This document shows, piece after piece, positions 25,821 through 39,504 of a stretch of DNA of 64,000 nucleotides. Each line of letters opens with the position of its first letter. Within the stretch, counting starts at the first letter, position 1. The notes beneath the pieces are model-generated. The model was not told the DNA's origin. It was given only the letters and a program-made list of their open reading frames with translations, and ran no database searches. The DNA is taken from the NCBI GenBank assembly GCA_039566865.1, contig CM076958.1, positions 7,850,501-7,914,500 of the forward strand, given 5' to 3'. The position numbers and the translations under genes were made by a program. Source of the stretch: Aurelia coerulea (Eukaryota > Cnidaria > Scyphozoa > Semaeostomeae > Ulmaridae).

Positions 25821-28360
25821 AAATTGTAGTTCTACCAGTAACTTCTTTCTAGTACAATATTAGTGCTTCAGCAACCTTTGTTGGAAACATTACCATACAC
25901 AATAGTTTTTTCTTTAGTCTCATTTTACCTTCACTGCATGAACAAACATCGATTAAATAAATGTTCATTATCTCAAAGAAAACAAAATATAAACACAAAA
26001 AATGGGTATTAACGTACTTTAGTAGCTAAAATTTATATTATAAAGAGTTTTGGACTCATCGTTCTTTAAAACTTTAGCTTTTCCAGTTACTTCTTTTATA
26101 GCACTATATTAGTGCTGCAGCAACCATTCTTGGTAACATTACTATAGACATTAGTTTTTTCGTTCGTCTAAATTGAGCTTTACTCCATAAACAAACATCG
26201 ATTAATTAAAAGATTATTTTCTCAATGAAAACAAATAATAAACACAAAAAGTGTGAATTAATGTACTTTTGTAGCTAAAATTTATATTATAAACAGTATT
26301 GCACTCATCAAGCTTTAAAACTTTAGTTCTACCAGTAACTTCTTTCTAGTACTATATCTGTGCTTTAGCAACCTTTTTTGGAAACATTACCATAGACAAT
26401 AGTTTTTTCTTTAGTCTCATTTTACCTTCACTGCATGAACAAACATCGATTAAATAAATGTTTATTTACTCAAAGAAAACAAAATATAAACACAAAAAAT
26501 GGGGATTAACGTACTTTAGCAGCTAAAATTTATATTATAAACAATATTGGACTCATCGTTCTTTAAAACTTTAATTTTGCCAGTTACTTCTTTTATAGCA
26601 CTATATTAGTGCTGCAGCAACCATTCTTGGAAACATTACTATAGACATTAGTTTTTTCGTTCGTCTAAATTTAGCTTTACTGCATAAACAAACATCGATT
26701 AATTAAAAGTTTAATTCCTCAAAGAAAACAAATTATAAACACAAAAAGGGTGGATTAACGTACTTTAGTAGCTAAAATTTATATTATAAACAGTATTGCA
26801 CTCATCAAGCTTTAAAACTTTAGTTCTACCAGTAACTTCTCTCTAGTACTATATTAGTGCTGCAGCAACAATTCTTCAAAACATTTCTATCGACATTAGT
26901 TTTTTCTTTAGTCTCATTTTAGCTTTACTGCATAAACCGACATTGATTAATTAGAAGTTTATTTTCTCAAATAAAACAAATTATAAAAACAAAAAATTGT
27001 AGATAAACATACTTTAGTAGCTACAATTTATATTATAAACAATATGGCACTAATCAAGCTTTAAAACTTTAGTTCTACCAGTAACTTCTTTCTAGTACTA
27101 TATCAGCAACCATTTTCGGAAACATTACCATACACAATAGTTTTTTCTCTAGTCTCATTTTACCTTCACTGCATGAACAAACATTGATTAAATAAAAGTT
27201 TTGTTTTCTCAAAGAAAACAATATTAAAACACAAAAAGGGTTGATTAACGTACTTTAATAGCTACAATTTTATTATAAAGAGTATTGCACTCATCGTTCT
27301 TTAAAACTTTAGTCCTTCCAGTTACTTCTTTTATATTAGTGCTGCAGCAACAATTTTTGAAAGCATTTCTATAGACATTAGTTTTTTCTTTAGTCTCATT
27401 TTAACTTTACTGCATAAACAAACAATGATTAATTAAATATTTATTTTCCCAAAGATAGCAAAATATAAACACAAAAAATGGAGATTAACGTACTTTAGCA
27501 GCTAAAATTTATATTATAAAGAGTATTGGACTAATCGTTCTTTGAAATTGTAGTTTTGCCAGTTACTTCTGTTATAGCACTATATTAGTGCTGCAGCAAC
27601 AATTCCTGGAAACATTACTATAGACATTAGTTTTTTCTTTAGTCTCATTTTAACTTTAATGTATAAACAAATATCGATTAATTAAATGTTCATTTTCCCA
27701 AAGAAAAAAAAATATAAACACAAAAAGTGTGGATTAACGTACTTTAGTAGCTAAAATTTATATTATAAAGAGTATTGGACTAATCGTTCTTTGAAATTGT
27801 AGTTTTGCCAGTTACTTCTGTTATAGCACTATATTAGTGCTGCAGCAACCATTCCTGGAAACATTACTATAGACATTAGTTTTTTCTTTAGTCTCATTTT
27901 AGCTTTACTGCATAAACCAACATCGATTAATTAAATGTTTATTTTCCCAGAGAAAAAAATATAGAAACGCAAAAAATGGGAATTAACTTACTTCAGTAGC
28001 TGAAATTTATATTCTAAAGAGTTAATCGTTCTTTAAAACGTTAGTTCTACCAGTTACTTCTTTAATAGCACTATATTAGTGCTACAGCAACCATTCTTGG
28101 AAACATTACTATAGACATTAGTTTTTTTATTAGTCTAAATTTTGCTTTACTGCATAAACAAACATCGATTAATTAAAAGTTTATTTTCTCAAAGAAAACA
28201 AATTATAAACACAAAAAGTGTGGATTAACGTACTTTAGTAGCTAAAATTTATATTATAAACAGTATTGCACTCATCAAGCTTTAAAACTTTACTTCTACC
28301 AGTAACTTCTTTCTAGTACTTTATTAGTGCTTCAGCGACCATTTTTGGAAACATTACTAT
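24775..28360 (+). repeat. 15-monomer higher-order repeat, unit 3
   Basis: This is collinear with unit 1 at an offset of 9,352 bp, becoming 9,374 after unit 1's 22-bp deletion. It is collinear with 56.4-60.0 kb at about 31,669 bp. It contains the 18-bp deletion allele near 25,035 and the truncated CTATATCAGCAACC monomer near 27,100. After about 27,850 it continues into a block also seen at 8.87-9.36 kb and 59.5-60.0 kb. Confidence 0.82.
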
Positions 28361-29140
28361 AGACATTAGTTTTTTTTAGTCTCATTTTAGCTTTACTGCA
28401 TAAACCAACATCGATTAATTAAATGTTTATTTTCCCAGAGAAAAAAATATAGAAACGCAAAAAATGGGAATTAACTTACTTCAGTAGCTGAAATTTACAT
28501 TCTAAAGAGTTAATCGTTCTTTAAAACGTTAGTTCTGCCAGTTATTCCTTTTAAGGCACTATATTAGTGATGCAGCAATCGTTCTTAAAATTATTGCTAT
28601 AGACATTAGTTTTTTCGTTCGTCTAAATTTAGCTTTACTGCATAAACAAACATCAATTAATTAAAAGTTTATTTTCTCAAAAAACCAAACAATAAAAACA
28701 AAAAGTATGGGATAACGTACTTTAGTTGCTAAAATTTATATTATAAAGAGTAGTGCACTCATCGTTCTTTTAAACTTTAGATCTACCAGTTACTTCTTTC
28801 ATAGCATAATATTAGTGCCGCAGCAACCATTCTTGGAAATTTTACTATAAACAATAGTTTTTTCATTAGTCTCATTTTACCTTCACTGCATGAACAAACA
28901 TCGAGCAATTAAATATTTATTTTCGGATGGAAAACAAAACATAAACACAAAAAAAATGGATTAACGTACTTTCGTAGCTAAAATTTATATTCTAAAGAGT
29001 AGTGCACTCATCGTTCTACAAAACTTTAGTTCTACCAGTTACTTCTTTTATAGCACTATATTAGTTCTGCAGCAACCATTCTTTGGAAACATTCCTATAG
29101 ACATTAGTTTTTTCGTTCGTCTAAATTTAGCTTTACTGCA
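28352..29140 (+). repeat. Copy of the window-start block
   Basis: From near 28,532 this matches 180 onward at an offset of 28,352 bp, including the unusual TTTTAAGGCACTATATTAGT, AATCGTTCTTAAAATTATTG and CGAGCAATTAAATATTTATT variants. The same block recurs near 35.8-36.5 kb, giving three dispersed copies. The left boundary is uncertain: a conversion junction lies near 28,525. Confidence 0.75.
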
Positions 29141-30399
29141 TAAACAAACGTCGAGTAATTAAAAGTTTATTTTCTCAAAGAAAACAAATTATAAATACAA
29201 AAAAGGTGGATTAACGTACTTTAGTAGCTAAAATTTATATTATAAACAGTATTGGACTCATCGTTCTTTAAAACTTTAGTTTTGCCAGTTACTTCTTTTA
29301 TAACACTATATTAGTGCTGCAGCAACCATTCTTGGAAACATTACTATAGACAATAGTTTTTTCATTAGTCTTATTTTACCTTCACTGCATGAACAAACAT
29401 CGAGTAATTAAAAGTTTATTTTCTCAAAGAAAACAAATTATAAACACAAAAAAGGTTGATGAACGTACTTTAGTAGCTAAAATTTATAATATAAACAGTA
29501 TTGCACTCATCAAGCTTTAAAACTTTAGTTCTACCAGTAACTTCTTTCTAGTACTATATTAGTGCTTCAGCAACCATTTATGGAAACATTACTACACACA
29601 ATAGTTTTTTCTTCAGTCTCATTTTAGCTTTACTGCATAAACAAACATCGAGTAATTAAATATTTATTTTCGAATACAAAACAAATTATAATCACAAAAA
29701 GGGTGGATTAACGTACTTTAGTAGCTAAAATTTATATTATAAACAGTGCTGCACTCATCAAGCTTTAAAACTTTAGTTCTACCGGTAACTTCTTTATAGT
29801 ACTATATTAATGCTTCAGCAACCTTTTTTGGAAACATTACCATACACAACAATTTTTTCTTTAGTTCCATTTTACCTTCACTGCATGAACAAACATCGAT
29901 TAAATAAATGTTTATTTTCTCAAAGAAAATAATATTAAAACACAAAAAGTGTGGATTAACGTACTTTAGTAGCTAAAATTTATATTATAAAGAGTATTGC
30001 ACTCATCGTTCCTTACAACTTTAGTTCTGCCAGTTACTCCTTTTATAGCACTATATTAGTGCTTCAGCAACCATTCTTGGAAAAATTACTATAGACATTA
30101 GTTTTTCCTCTAGTCTCATTTTAGCTTTACTGCATAAACAAACATCGATTAATTAAAAGTTTATTTCCTCAAAGAAAACAAATTATAAGCACAAAAAGGC
30201 TGGATTAACATACTTTAGTAGCTAAAATTTATATTATAAACAGTATTGCACTCATCAAGCTTTAAAGCTTTAGTTCTACCAGTAACTTCTTTCTAGTACT
30301 ATTTCAGTGCTTCAGCAACCATTTTTGGAAACATTACTATACACAACAATTTTTTCTTTCGTTCCATTTTATCTTTACTGCATGAACAAACATCGATTT

Positions 30400-32235
30400 A
30401 ATAAATGCTTATTTTCTCAAAGAAAATAATATTAAAACACAAAAAGGGTTGATTAAGGTACTTTAATAGCTATAATTTATATTATAAAGAGTATTGCACT
30501 CATCGTTCCTTACAACTTTAGTTCTGCCAGTTACTTCTTTTCTGGCACTATATTAGTGCTTCAGCAACCATTCTTGGAAACATTACTATAGACATTAGTT
30601 TTTTCGTTCGTCTAAATTTAGCTTTACTGCATAAACAAACATCGATTAATTAAAAGTTTATTTCCTCAAAGAAAACAAATTATAAGCACAAAAAGGGTGG
30701 ATTAACATACTTTAGTAGCTAAAATTTATATTATAAACAGTATTGCACTCATCAAGCTTTAAAACTTTAGTTCTACCAGTAACTTCTTTCTAGTACTATA
30801 TCAGTGCTTCAGCAACCATTTTTGGAAACATTACTATACACAACAATTTTTTCTTTAGTTCCATTTTACCTTCACTGCATGAACAAACATCGATTATATA
30901 AATGTTTATTTTCTCGGAGAAAACAAAATATAAACACAAAAAATGGGGATTAACGTACTTTAGTAGCTAAAATTTATATTATAAAGAGTATTGGACTCTT
31001 CGTTCCTTTAAGCTTTAGTTCTGCAAGTTACTTCTTTTATAGCACTATATTAGTGCTTCAGCAACCATTTTTGGAAACATTACTATACACAATAGTTTTT
31101 TCGTTCGTCTAAATCTAGCTTTACTGCATAAACAAACATTGGTTGATTAAAAGTTTATTTCCTCAAAGAAAACAAATTATAAGCACAAAACGGGTGGATT
31201 AACATACTTTAGTAGCTAAAATTTATATTATAAACAGTATTGCACTCATCAAGCTTTAAAACTTTAGTTCTACCAGTAACTTCTTTCTAGTACTATATCA
31301 GTGCTTCAGCAACCATTTTTGGAAACATTACTATACACAACAATTTTTTCTTTAGTTCCATTTTACCTTCACTGCATGAACAAACATCGATTAAATAAAT
31401 GTTTATTTTCTCAAAGAAAATAATATTAAAACACAAAAAGGGTTGATTAAGGTACTTTAATAGCTATAATTTATATTATAAAGAGTATTGCACTCATCGT
31501 TCCTTACAACTTTAGTTCTGCCAGTTACTTCTTTTATAGCACTATATTAGTGCTTCAGCAACCATTCTTGGAAACATTACTATAGACATTAGTTTTTTCG
31601 TTCGTCTAAATCTAGCTTTACTGCATAAACAAACATTGGTTAATTAAAAGTTTATTTCCTCAAAGAAAACAAATTATAAGCACAAAAAGGGTGGATTAAC
31701 ATACTTTAGTAGCTAAAATTTATATTATAAACAGTATTGCACTCATCAAGCTTTAAAACTTTAGTTCTACCAGTAACTTCTTTCTAGTACTATATCAGTG
31801 CTTCAGCAACCATTTTTGGAAACATTACTATACACAACAATTTTTTCTTTAGTTCCATTTTACCTTCACTGCATGAACAAACATCGATTAAATAAATGTT
31901 TATTTTCTCAAAGAAAATAATATTAAAACACAAAAAGGGTTGATTAAGGTACTTTAATAGCTATAATTTATATTATAAAGAGTATTGCACTCATCGTTCC
32001 TTACAACTTTAGTTCTGCCAGTTACTTCTTTTATAGCACTATATTAGTGCTTCAGCAACCATTCTTGGAAACATTACTATAGACATTAGTTTTTTCGTTC
32101 GTCTAAATTTAGCTTTACTGCATAAACAAACATTGGTTAATTAAAAGTTTATTTCCTCAAAGAAAACAAATTATAAGCACAAAAAGGCTGGATTAACATA
32201 CTTTAGTAGCTAAAATTTATATTATAATGAGTATT
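30400..32235 (+). repeat. Dimer/tetramer tandem units (497 and 994 bp)
   Basis: The variant GATTAAGGTACTTTAATAGC occurs at 30451, 31445 and 31942, spacings of 994 and 497 bp or 4 and 2 monomers. Each repeat pairs a type A with a type B monomer carrying AATTATAAGCAC and GGATTAACATAC. This is the clearest A-B dimer organisation in the window. Confidence 0.8.
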
Positions 32236-35200
32236 GCACTCATCGTTCCTTACAACTTTAGTTCCGCCAGTTACTTCTTTTATAGCACTATATTAGTGCT
32301 GCAGCAACCTTATTTTTAATTGCATTTTAGCTTTACTGCATCAGCAAACATTGATTAATTATTATGTTTATTTTCTCAACGAAAACAAAATAAAAACACA
32401 AAAATTGTTCATTAACTTACTTTAGTAGCTACAATTTATATTATAAACAGTATTGCACTCATCGTTCTTGGAACTTTAGTTCTGCCTTTAACTTCTTTTA
32501 TAGCACTATTTTAGTTCTGCAACAACCATTCTTGGAAACATTATTATAGATATTAGTTTTCTTTTAGTATCATTTTACTTTTACTGCATAAACAAACATC
32601 GAGTAACTAAAAGTTTATTTTCTCAAAAAAAACATAATATAAAAGCAAAAAATTGTAGATTAACGTAATTTAGTAGCTACAATTTATATTATAAAGAGGA
32701 TTGCATTTATCGTTCTTCAAAACTTTAGTTCTACCAGTAACTTCTTTTATAGCACTATAGTAGTGCCGCAGCAGCCATTCTTGAAAAAATTACTTAAGAC
32801 ATTAGTTTTTTCTTTGGTCTCATTTTATCTTTACTGCGTAAACAAACGTCGATTAATTAAAAGTTTATTTTCTCAAAGAAAAAGAATTATAAAAACAAAA
32901 ATTCTAGATTAACATACTTTAGTAGCTAAATTTCACATTATAAAAAGTATTGCACTCATCAAGCTTTAAAACTTTAGTTCTACCAGTAACTTCTTTCTAG
33001 TACTATATTAGTGCTTCTGCAACCATTTTTGGAAACATTACTATATACAATAGTTTTTTCTTCAGTCTCATTTTAGCTTTTCTGCATAAACAAACATCGA
33101 GTAATTAAATATTTATTCTCGAAAAGAAAAAAAAAAGATAAACACAAAAAATGGGGATTAACGTACCTTAGTAGCTAAAATTTATATTATAAAGAGTATT
33201 GGACTCATCGTTCTTTAAAACTTTAGTTTTGCCAGTTACTTCTTTTATAGCACTATATTAGTGCTGCAGCAACCATTCTTTGAAACATTACTATAGACAT
33301 TAGTTTTTTCGTTCCTTTAAATTTAGCTTTACTGCATAAACAAACATCGATTAATTAAAAGTTTATTTTCTCAAAGAAAACAAATAATAAACACAAAAAG
33401 TGTGGATTAACGTACTTTAGTAGCTAAAATTTATATTATAAACAGTATTGCACTCATCAAGCTTTAAAACTTTAGTTCTACCAGTAACTTCTTTCTAGTA
33501 CTATATTAGTGCTTCAGCAACCTTTTTTTGAAACATTACCATACACAATAGTTTTTTCTTTAGTCTCATTTTACCTTCACTGCATGAGCAAGCATCGATT
33601 ATATAAATGTTTATTTTCTCGGAGAAAACAAAATATAAACACAAAAAATGGGGATTAACGTACTTTAGTAGCTAAAATTTATATTATAAAGAGTATTGGA
33701 CTCTTCGTTCCTTTAAGCTTTAGTTCTGCAAGTTACTTCTTTTATAGCACTATATTAGTGCTTCAGCAACCATTTTTGGAAACATTACTATACACAATAG
33801 TATTTTCGTTCGTCTAAATTTAGCTTTACGGCATAAACAAACATCGATTAATTAAAAGTTTATTTTCTCAAAGAAAACAAATTATAAACACAAAAAGTGT
33901 GGATTAACGTACTTTAGTAGCTAAAATTCATATTATAAACAGTCTTGCACTCATCAAGCTTTAAAACTTTAGTTCTACCAGTAACTTCTATCTAGTACTA
34001 TATTAGTGCTTCAGCCACCATTTTTGGAAACATTACCATACACAATAGTTTTTTCTTTAGTCTCTTTTTACCTTCACTGCATGAACAAACATCAATTAAA
34101 TAAATGTTTATTTTCTCAGAGAAAACAAAATTAAAACACAGAAAGGGTTGATTAACGTCCTTTAATAGCTACAATTTATATTATAAAGATTATTGCACTC
34201 TTCGATCCTTTAAACTTTAGTTCTGCCAGTTACTTCTTTTATAGCACTATATTAGTGCTGCAGCAACAATTCTTGGAAACATTTCTATAGAAATTAGCTT
34301 TTTCTTTAGTCTCATTTTAGCTTTACTGCATAAACTGACATCGATTAATTAAATGTTTATTTTCCCAAAGAAAACGAGATATAAAAACCGAAAGTAGGGA
34401 TTAACGTACTTTTGTAGCTAAAATTTATATTCTAAAGAGTATTGCACTCATCGTTCTGTGAAACTTTAGTTCTACCAGTTACTTCTTTTATAGCACTACA
34501 TTAGTGCTGCAGCAACCATTCTTGGAAACATTACTATAGAAATTAGTTTTTTCGTTCGTCTAAATTTAGATTTACTGCATAAACAAACATCGATTAATTA
34601 AAAGTTTATTTTCTCAAAGAAAACAAATAATAAACTCAAAAAGTGTGAATTAACGTACTCTAGTAGCTAAAATTTATATTATAAACAGTATTGCACTCAT
34701 CAAGCTTTAAAACTTTAGTTCTACCAGTAACTTCTTTCTAGTACTATATTAGTGCTTCAGCAACCTTTTTTGGAAACATTACCATACACAATAGTTTTTT
34801 CTTTAGTCTCATTTTACCTTCACTGCATGAACAAACATCGATTAAATAAATGTTTATTTTCTCAAAGAAAACAATATTAAAACACAAAAAGGGTTGATTA
34901 ACGTACTTTAGTAGCTAAAATTTATATTATAAAGAGTAATGCACTCATCGTTCTTTAAAACTTTAGTTCTGCCAGTTACTTCTTTTATAGCACTATATTA
35001 GTGCTGCAGCAACCATTCTTGGAAACATTACTATAGACATTAGTTTTTTCGTTCGTCTAAATTTAGCTTTACTGCATAAACAAACATCAATTAATTAAAA
35101 GTTTATTTCTCAAAGAAAACAAATTATAAACACAAAAAGGGTGGATTAACGTACTTTAGTAGCTAAAATTTATATTATAAACAGTGTTGCACTCATCAAG

Positions 35201-38200
35201 CTTTAAAACTTTAGTTCTACCAGTAACTTCTTTCTAGTACTATATTAGTGCTTCAGCAACCATTTTTGGAAACATTACTATACACAATATTTTTTCTTTA
35301 GTTCCATTTTACCTTCACTGCATGAACAAACATCGATTAAATAAATGTTTATTTTCTCAAAGAAGACAAAATATAAACACAAAAAATGGGGATTAACGTT
35401 CTTTAGTAGCTAAAATTTATAATATAAAGAGGATTGCACTCATCGTTCTTTAAAACTTTAGTTCTGCCAGTTACTTCTTTCATAGCACTATATTAGTCCT
35501 GCAGCAACCATTCTTTGTAAAATTACTATAGACATTAGTTTTTTTGTTCGTCTAACTTTAGCTTTACTGCATAAACAAACATCAATTAGTTAAAAGTTTA
35601 TTTCTCAAAGAAAACAAATTATAAACACAAAAAGGGTGGATTAACGTACTTTAGTAGCTAAAATTTATATTATAAACAGTGTTGCACTCATCAAGCTTTA
35701 AAACTTTAGTTCTACCAGTAACTTCTTTCTAGTACTATATTAATGCTTCAGCAACCTTTTTTGGAAACATTACCATACACAATAGTTTTTCATTTGTCTC
35801 ATTTTACCTTCACTGCATGAACAAACATCGATTAAATAAATGTTTATTTTCTCAAAAAAAACAATAGTAAAACACAAAAAGGGTTGATTAACGTACTTTA
35901 ATAGCTACAATTTATATTATGAAGAGTATTGCACTCATCGTTCTTTTAACCTTTAGTTCTGCCAGTTATTTCTTTTAAGGCACTATATTAGTGATGCAGC
36001 AATCGTTCTTAAAATTATTGCTATAGACATTAGTTTTTTCGTTCGTCTAAATTTAGCTTTACTGCATAAACAAACATCAATTTATTAAACGTTTATTTTA
36101 TCAAAAAAAACAAACAATAAAAACAAAAAGTATGGGATAACGTACTTTAGTTGCTAAAATTTATATTATAAAGAGTAGTGCACTCATCGTTCTTTTAAAC
36201 TTTAGATCTACCAGTTACTTCTTTCATAGCATAATATTAGTGCCGCAGCAAACATTCTTGGAAATTTTACTATAAACAATAGTTTTTTCATTAGTCTCAT
36301 TTTACCTTCACTGCATGAACAAACATCGAGCAATTAAATATTTATTTTCGGATGGAAAACAAAACATAAACACACAAAAAATGGATTAACGTACTTTCGT
36401 AGCTAAAATTTATATTATAAAGAGTAGTGCACTCATCGTTCTTACAAAACTTTAGTTCTACCAGTTACTTCTTTTATAGCACTATATTAGTTCTGCAGCA
36501 ACCATTCTTGGAAACATTACTATAGACATTAGTTTTTTCGTTTGTCTAAATTTAGCTTTACTGCATAAACAAACATCGATTAATTAAAAGTTTATTTTCG
36601 CAAAGAAAACAAATTATAAACACAAAAAGTGTGGATTAACGTACTTTTGTAGCTAAAAATTATATTATAAACAGTATTGCACTCATCAAGCTTTAAAACT
36701 TTAGTTCTACCAGTAACTTCTTTCTAGCACTATATTAGTGCTTCAGCAACCTTTTTTGGAAACATTACCATACACAATAGTTTTTTCTTTAGTCTCATTT
36801 TACCTTCACTGCATGAACAAACATAGATTAAATAAATGTTTATTTTCTCGAAGAAAACAAAATATAAACACAAAAAATGGGGATTAACGTACTTTAGTAG
36901 CTAAAATTTATATTATAAAGAGTATTGGACTCTTCGTTCCTTTAAGCTTTAGTTCTGCAAGTTACTTCTTTTATAGCACTATATTAGTGCTTCAGCAACC
37001 ATTTTTGGAAACATTACTATACACAATAGTATTTTCGCTCGTCTAAATTTGGCTTTACGGCATAAACAAACATCGATTAATTAAAAGTTTATTTTCTCAA
37101 AGAAAACAAAATTAAAACACAGAAAGGGTTGATTAACGTCCTTTAATAGCTACAATTTATATTATAAAGATTATTGCACTCTTCGTTCCTTTAAACTTTA
37201 GTTCTGCCAGTTACTTCTTTTATAGCACTATATTAGTGCTGCAGCAACAATTCTTGGAAACATTTCTATAGAAATTAGCTTTTTCTTTAGTCTCATTTTA
37301 GCTTAACTGCATAAACTGACATCGATTAATTAAATGTTTATTTTCCCAAAGGAAACGAGATATAAAAACCGAAAGTAGGGATTAACGTACTTTTGTAGCT
37401 AAAATTTATATTCTAAAGAGTATTGCACTCATCGTTCTGTGAAACTTTAGTTCTACCAGTTACTTCTTTTATAGCACTACATTAGTGCTGCAGCAACCAT
37501 TCTTGGAAACATTACTATAGAAATTAGTTTTTTCGTTCGTCTAAATTTAGATTTACTGCATAAACAAACATCGATTAATTAAAAGTTTATTTTCTCAAAG
37601 AAAACAAATAATAAACTCAAAAAGTGTGAATTAACGTACTCTAGTAGCTAAAATTTATATTATAAACAGTATTGCACTCATCAAGCTTTAAAACTTTAGT
37701 TCTACCAGTAACTTCTTTCTAGTACAATATTAGTGCTTCAGCAACCTTTGTTGGAAACATTACCATACACAATAGTTTTTTCATTACTCTCATTTTACCT
37801 TCACTGCATGAACAAACATCGATTAAATAAATGTTTATTTTCTCAAAGAAGACAAAATATAAACACAAAAAATGGGGATTAACGTACTTTAGTAGCTAAA
37901 ATTTATAATATAAAGAGTATTGCACTCATCGTTCTTTAAAACTTTAGTTTTGCCAGTTACTTCTTTCATAGCACTATATTAGTCCTGCAGCAACCATTCT
38001 TTGTAAAATTACTATAGACATTAGTTTTTTTGTTCGTCTAACTTTAGCTTTACTGCATAAACAAACATCAATTAATTAAAAGTTTATTTCTCAAAGAAAA
38101 CAAATTATAAACACAAAAAGCGTGGATTAACGTACTTTAGTAGCTAAAATTTATATTATAAACAGTATTGCACTCATCAAGCTTTAAAACTTTAGTTCTA

Positions 38201-38619
38201 CCAGTAACTTCTTTCTAGTACTATATTTGTGCTTTAGCAACCTTTTTTGGAAACATTACCATAGACAATAGTTTTTTCTTTAGTCTCATTTTAGCTTTAC
38301 TGCATAAACCGACATTGATTAATTAGAAGTTTATTTTCTCAAAGAAAACAAAATATAAACACAAAAAATGGGGATTAACGTACTTTAGCAGCTAAAATTT
38401 ATATTATAAAGAGTATTGGACTAATCGTTCTTTGAAATTGTAGTTTTGCAAGTTACTTCTGTTATAGCACTATATTAGTGCTGCAGCAACAATTCCTGGA
38501 AACATTACTTTAGACATTAGTTTTTTCTTTAGTCTCATTTTAACTTTAATGTATAAACAAATATCGATTAATTAAATGTTTATTTTCCCAAAGGAAACGA
38601 GATATAAAAACCGAAACTA

Positions 38620-38936
38620 CCGGGTGCGCCAAAATAAACTATGCACTTTTGGCAGGCCACGATAAATCGTACACAGGACCGATTTGGAAGATTTATGACT
38701 TAATCTTTAGCAGAAAGCCTGAATTAGATTCTAGGATTTTTCGAAAATTTTTCTGTTTTCAGTTTTTAGAGCTACAAGCGAGTTTCTTAAAATTTCCGTT
38801 TTCGAAAACACTGAAAACGATCAAAAAACGTAGATCAAATTTTCTAAAGAATCGACGTGAATGGACAAAGAGAAAACTTTTCATGGTGATTTGAGATTTA
38901 GAAATCGATTAATTGTAAGCTGCTGTACGAGAGTTC
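38620..38936 (+). repeat. Foldback element, left inverted arm
   Basis: This is an imperfect reverse complement of 39187-39502. Well-preserved islands include GATTTATCG-type sequence near 38,665, GAGCTACAAGCGAGTTTCTT near 38,770, CACTGAAAACGATCAAAAAACG near 38,810 and GGACAAAGAGAAAAC near 38,865. An 81-codon open frame at 38649-38894 is just the arm read through. Its counterpart on the other arm yields a related peptide, which explains the apparent protein similarity. Confidence 0.88.
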
Positions 38937-39186
38937 GTACTATCTTGGGAGAAATGTAATAATATTCTCAAGGATGCAAAGAACTGTCTTTTCTTTTGTG
39001 ATGTCATTGAATTTATGCTTTGGTGCAGGTTGTGTTCCTGTGTCAAGGGGGTTAAAAAGACAAGCGAGGAAGCGTCATGAGGCCAGCAAGCATGGAGTCT
39101 TGTTACAGTTTTTTTTTGTGACGGCTTTTGGGGCGGCACTTGATTGCAACTACTACAGAATTTCGCAACAGGCCAATCGTTGAAAT
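38937..39186. other. Foldback element, unpaired centre
   Basis: About 250 bp shows no inverted symmetry, has higher GC than the satellite and includes a run of nine T near 39,110. It holds a 69-codon open frame on the plus strand (38974-39183) and most of a 104-codon frame on the minus strand (38909-39223). Neither shows a domain I recognise, and both could be chance. It could be captured host sequence. Confidence 0.6.
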
Positions 39187-39502
39187 AACTCTCGTGCAGA
39201 AGTTTACAACAATTAATTTTCAAATCCCCAAATCACGTTGAAAACGTTTTCTCTTTGTCCATTCATGTTGAGTCTTTAGAAAATTTGATCAACGTTTTTT
39301 GATCGTTTTCAGTGTTTTCGAAAATGAAAATTTTAAGAAACTCGCTTGTAGCTCTAAAAACTGAAAACGGAAAATTTGCAAAAAATCCAAGAATCTAATT
39401 CAGTCTTTCTGCTAAAGATTAAGTTATAAACCTTCAAAATCGGTCCAGTGTACGATTTATCGTGGACTGCCAAACGTGCATAGTTTATTTTGGCGCACCC
39501 GG
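39187..39502 (-). repeat. Foldback element, right inverted arm
   Basis: This is the reverse-complement partner of the left arm, for example AAACTCGCTTGTAGCTC near 39,340 against the left GAGCTACAAGCGAGTTT. The arms differ by scattered substitutions and short indels, so the element is not a recent perfect palindrome. Confidence 0.88.
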
Positions 39503-39504
39503 TA

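Larger units (their letters stand above)
7615..38616 (+). repeat. 249-bp satellite array, segment 2
   Basis: This is about 31 kb of uninterrupted head-to-tail monomers of the same family, with no gene. It starts with the right target-site duplication of LINE copy 1 (7615-7624). It contains several structural domains: 7.6-15.2 kb, paralogous to 44.7-52.0 kb; 15.4-28.4 kb, dominated by a 15-monomer higher-order unit; 28.35-29.1 kb, a re-occurrence of the block at the window start; 29.1-32.3 kb, short dimer and tetramer units; 32.3-35.8 kb, a mosaic of segments also seen at 1.1-2.1 and 3.5-4.2 kb; and 35.8-38.6 kb, a near-copy of 1-2.8 kb. Monomers around 10.9-13.1 kb and 32.3-32.8 kb are visibly more divergent. 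Confidence 0.97.
38617..39504. mobile_element. Foldback (long inverted repeat) DNA element
   Basis: This is non-satellite sequence with long terminal inverted repeats. The left end CCGGGTGCGCCAAAATAAAC (38620) is the reverse complement of the right end GTTTATTTTGGCGCACCCGG (ending 39502). The symmetry extends to CTA/TAG outside, compatible with a TA target duplication. The arms continue with small mismatches and indels for about 317 bp (38620-38936 and 39187-39502) around a loop of about 250 bp. No transposase is encoded, so this is a non-autonomous foldback or MITE-like element; the superfamily is unassigned. The satellite flanks do not rejoin. By comparison with the donor-type monomer at 1571-1720, about 118 bp of satellite (equivalent to 1598-1715) is missing. 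The element is absent from the paralogous place near 2,800-2,835. Confidence 0.9.

Noticed and set aside
38649..38894. 81-codon frame in the left foldback arm and a similar 60-codon frame on the minus strand at 39354-39536
   Set aside because: The two peptides resemble each other only because the arms are inverted repeats. One runs from the arm into satellite. There is no domain and no other sign of coding.
38617..39504. Helitron or LTR element
   Set aside because: The ends are long inverted repeats starting CCGGG. There is no TC...CTRR ends with 3' hairpin, and no direct terminal repeats.
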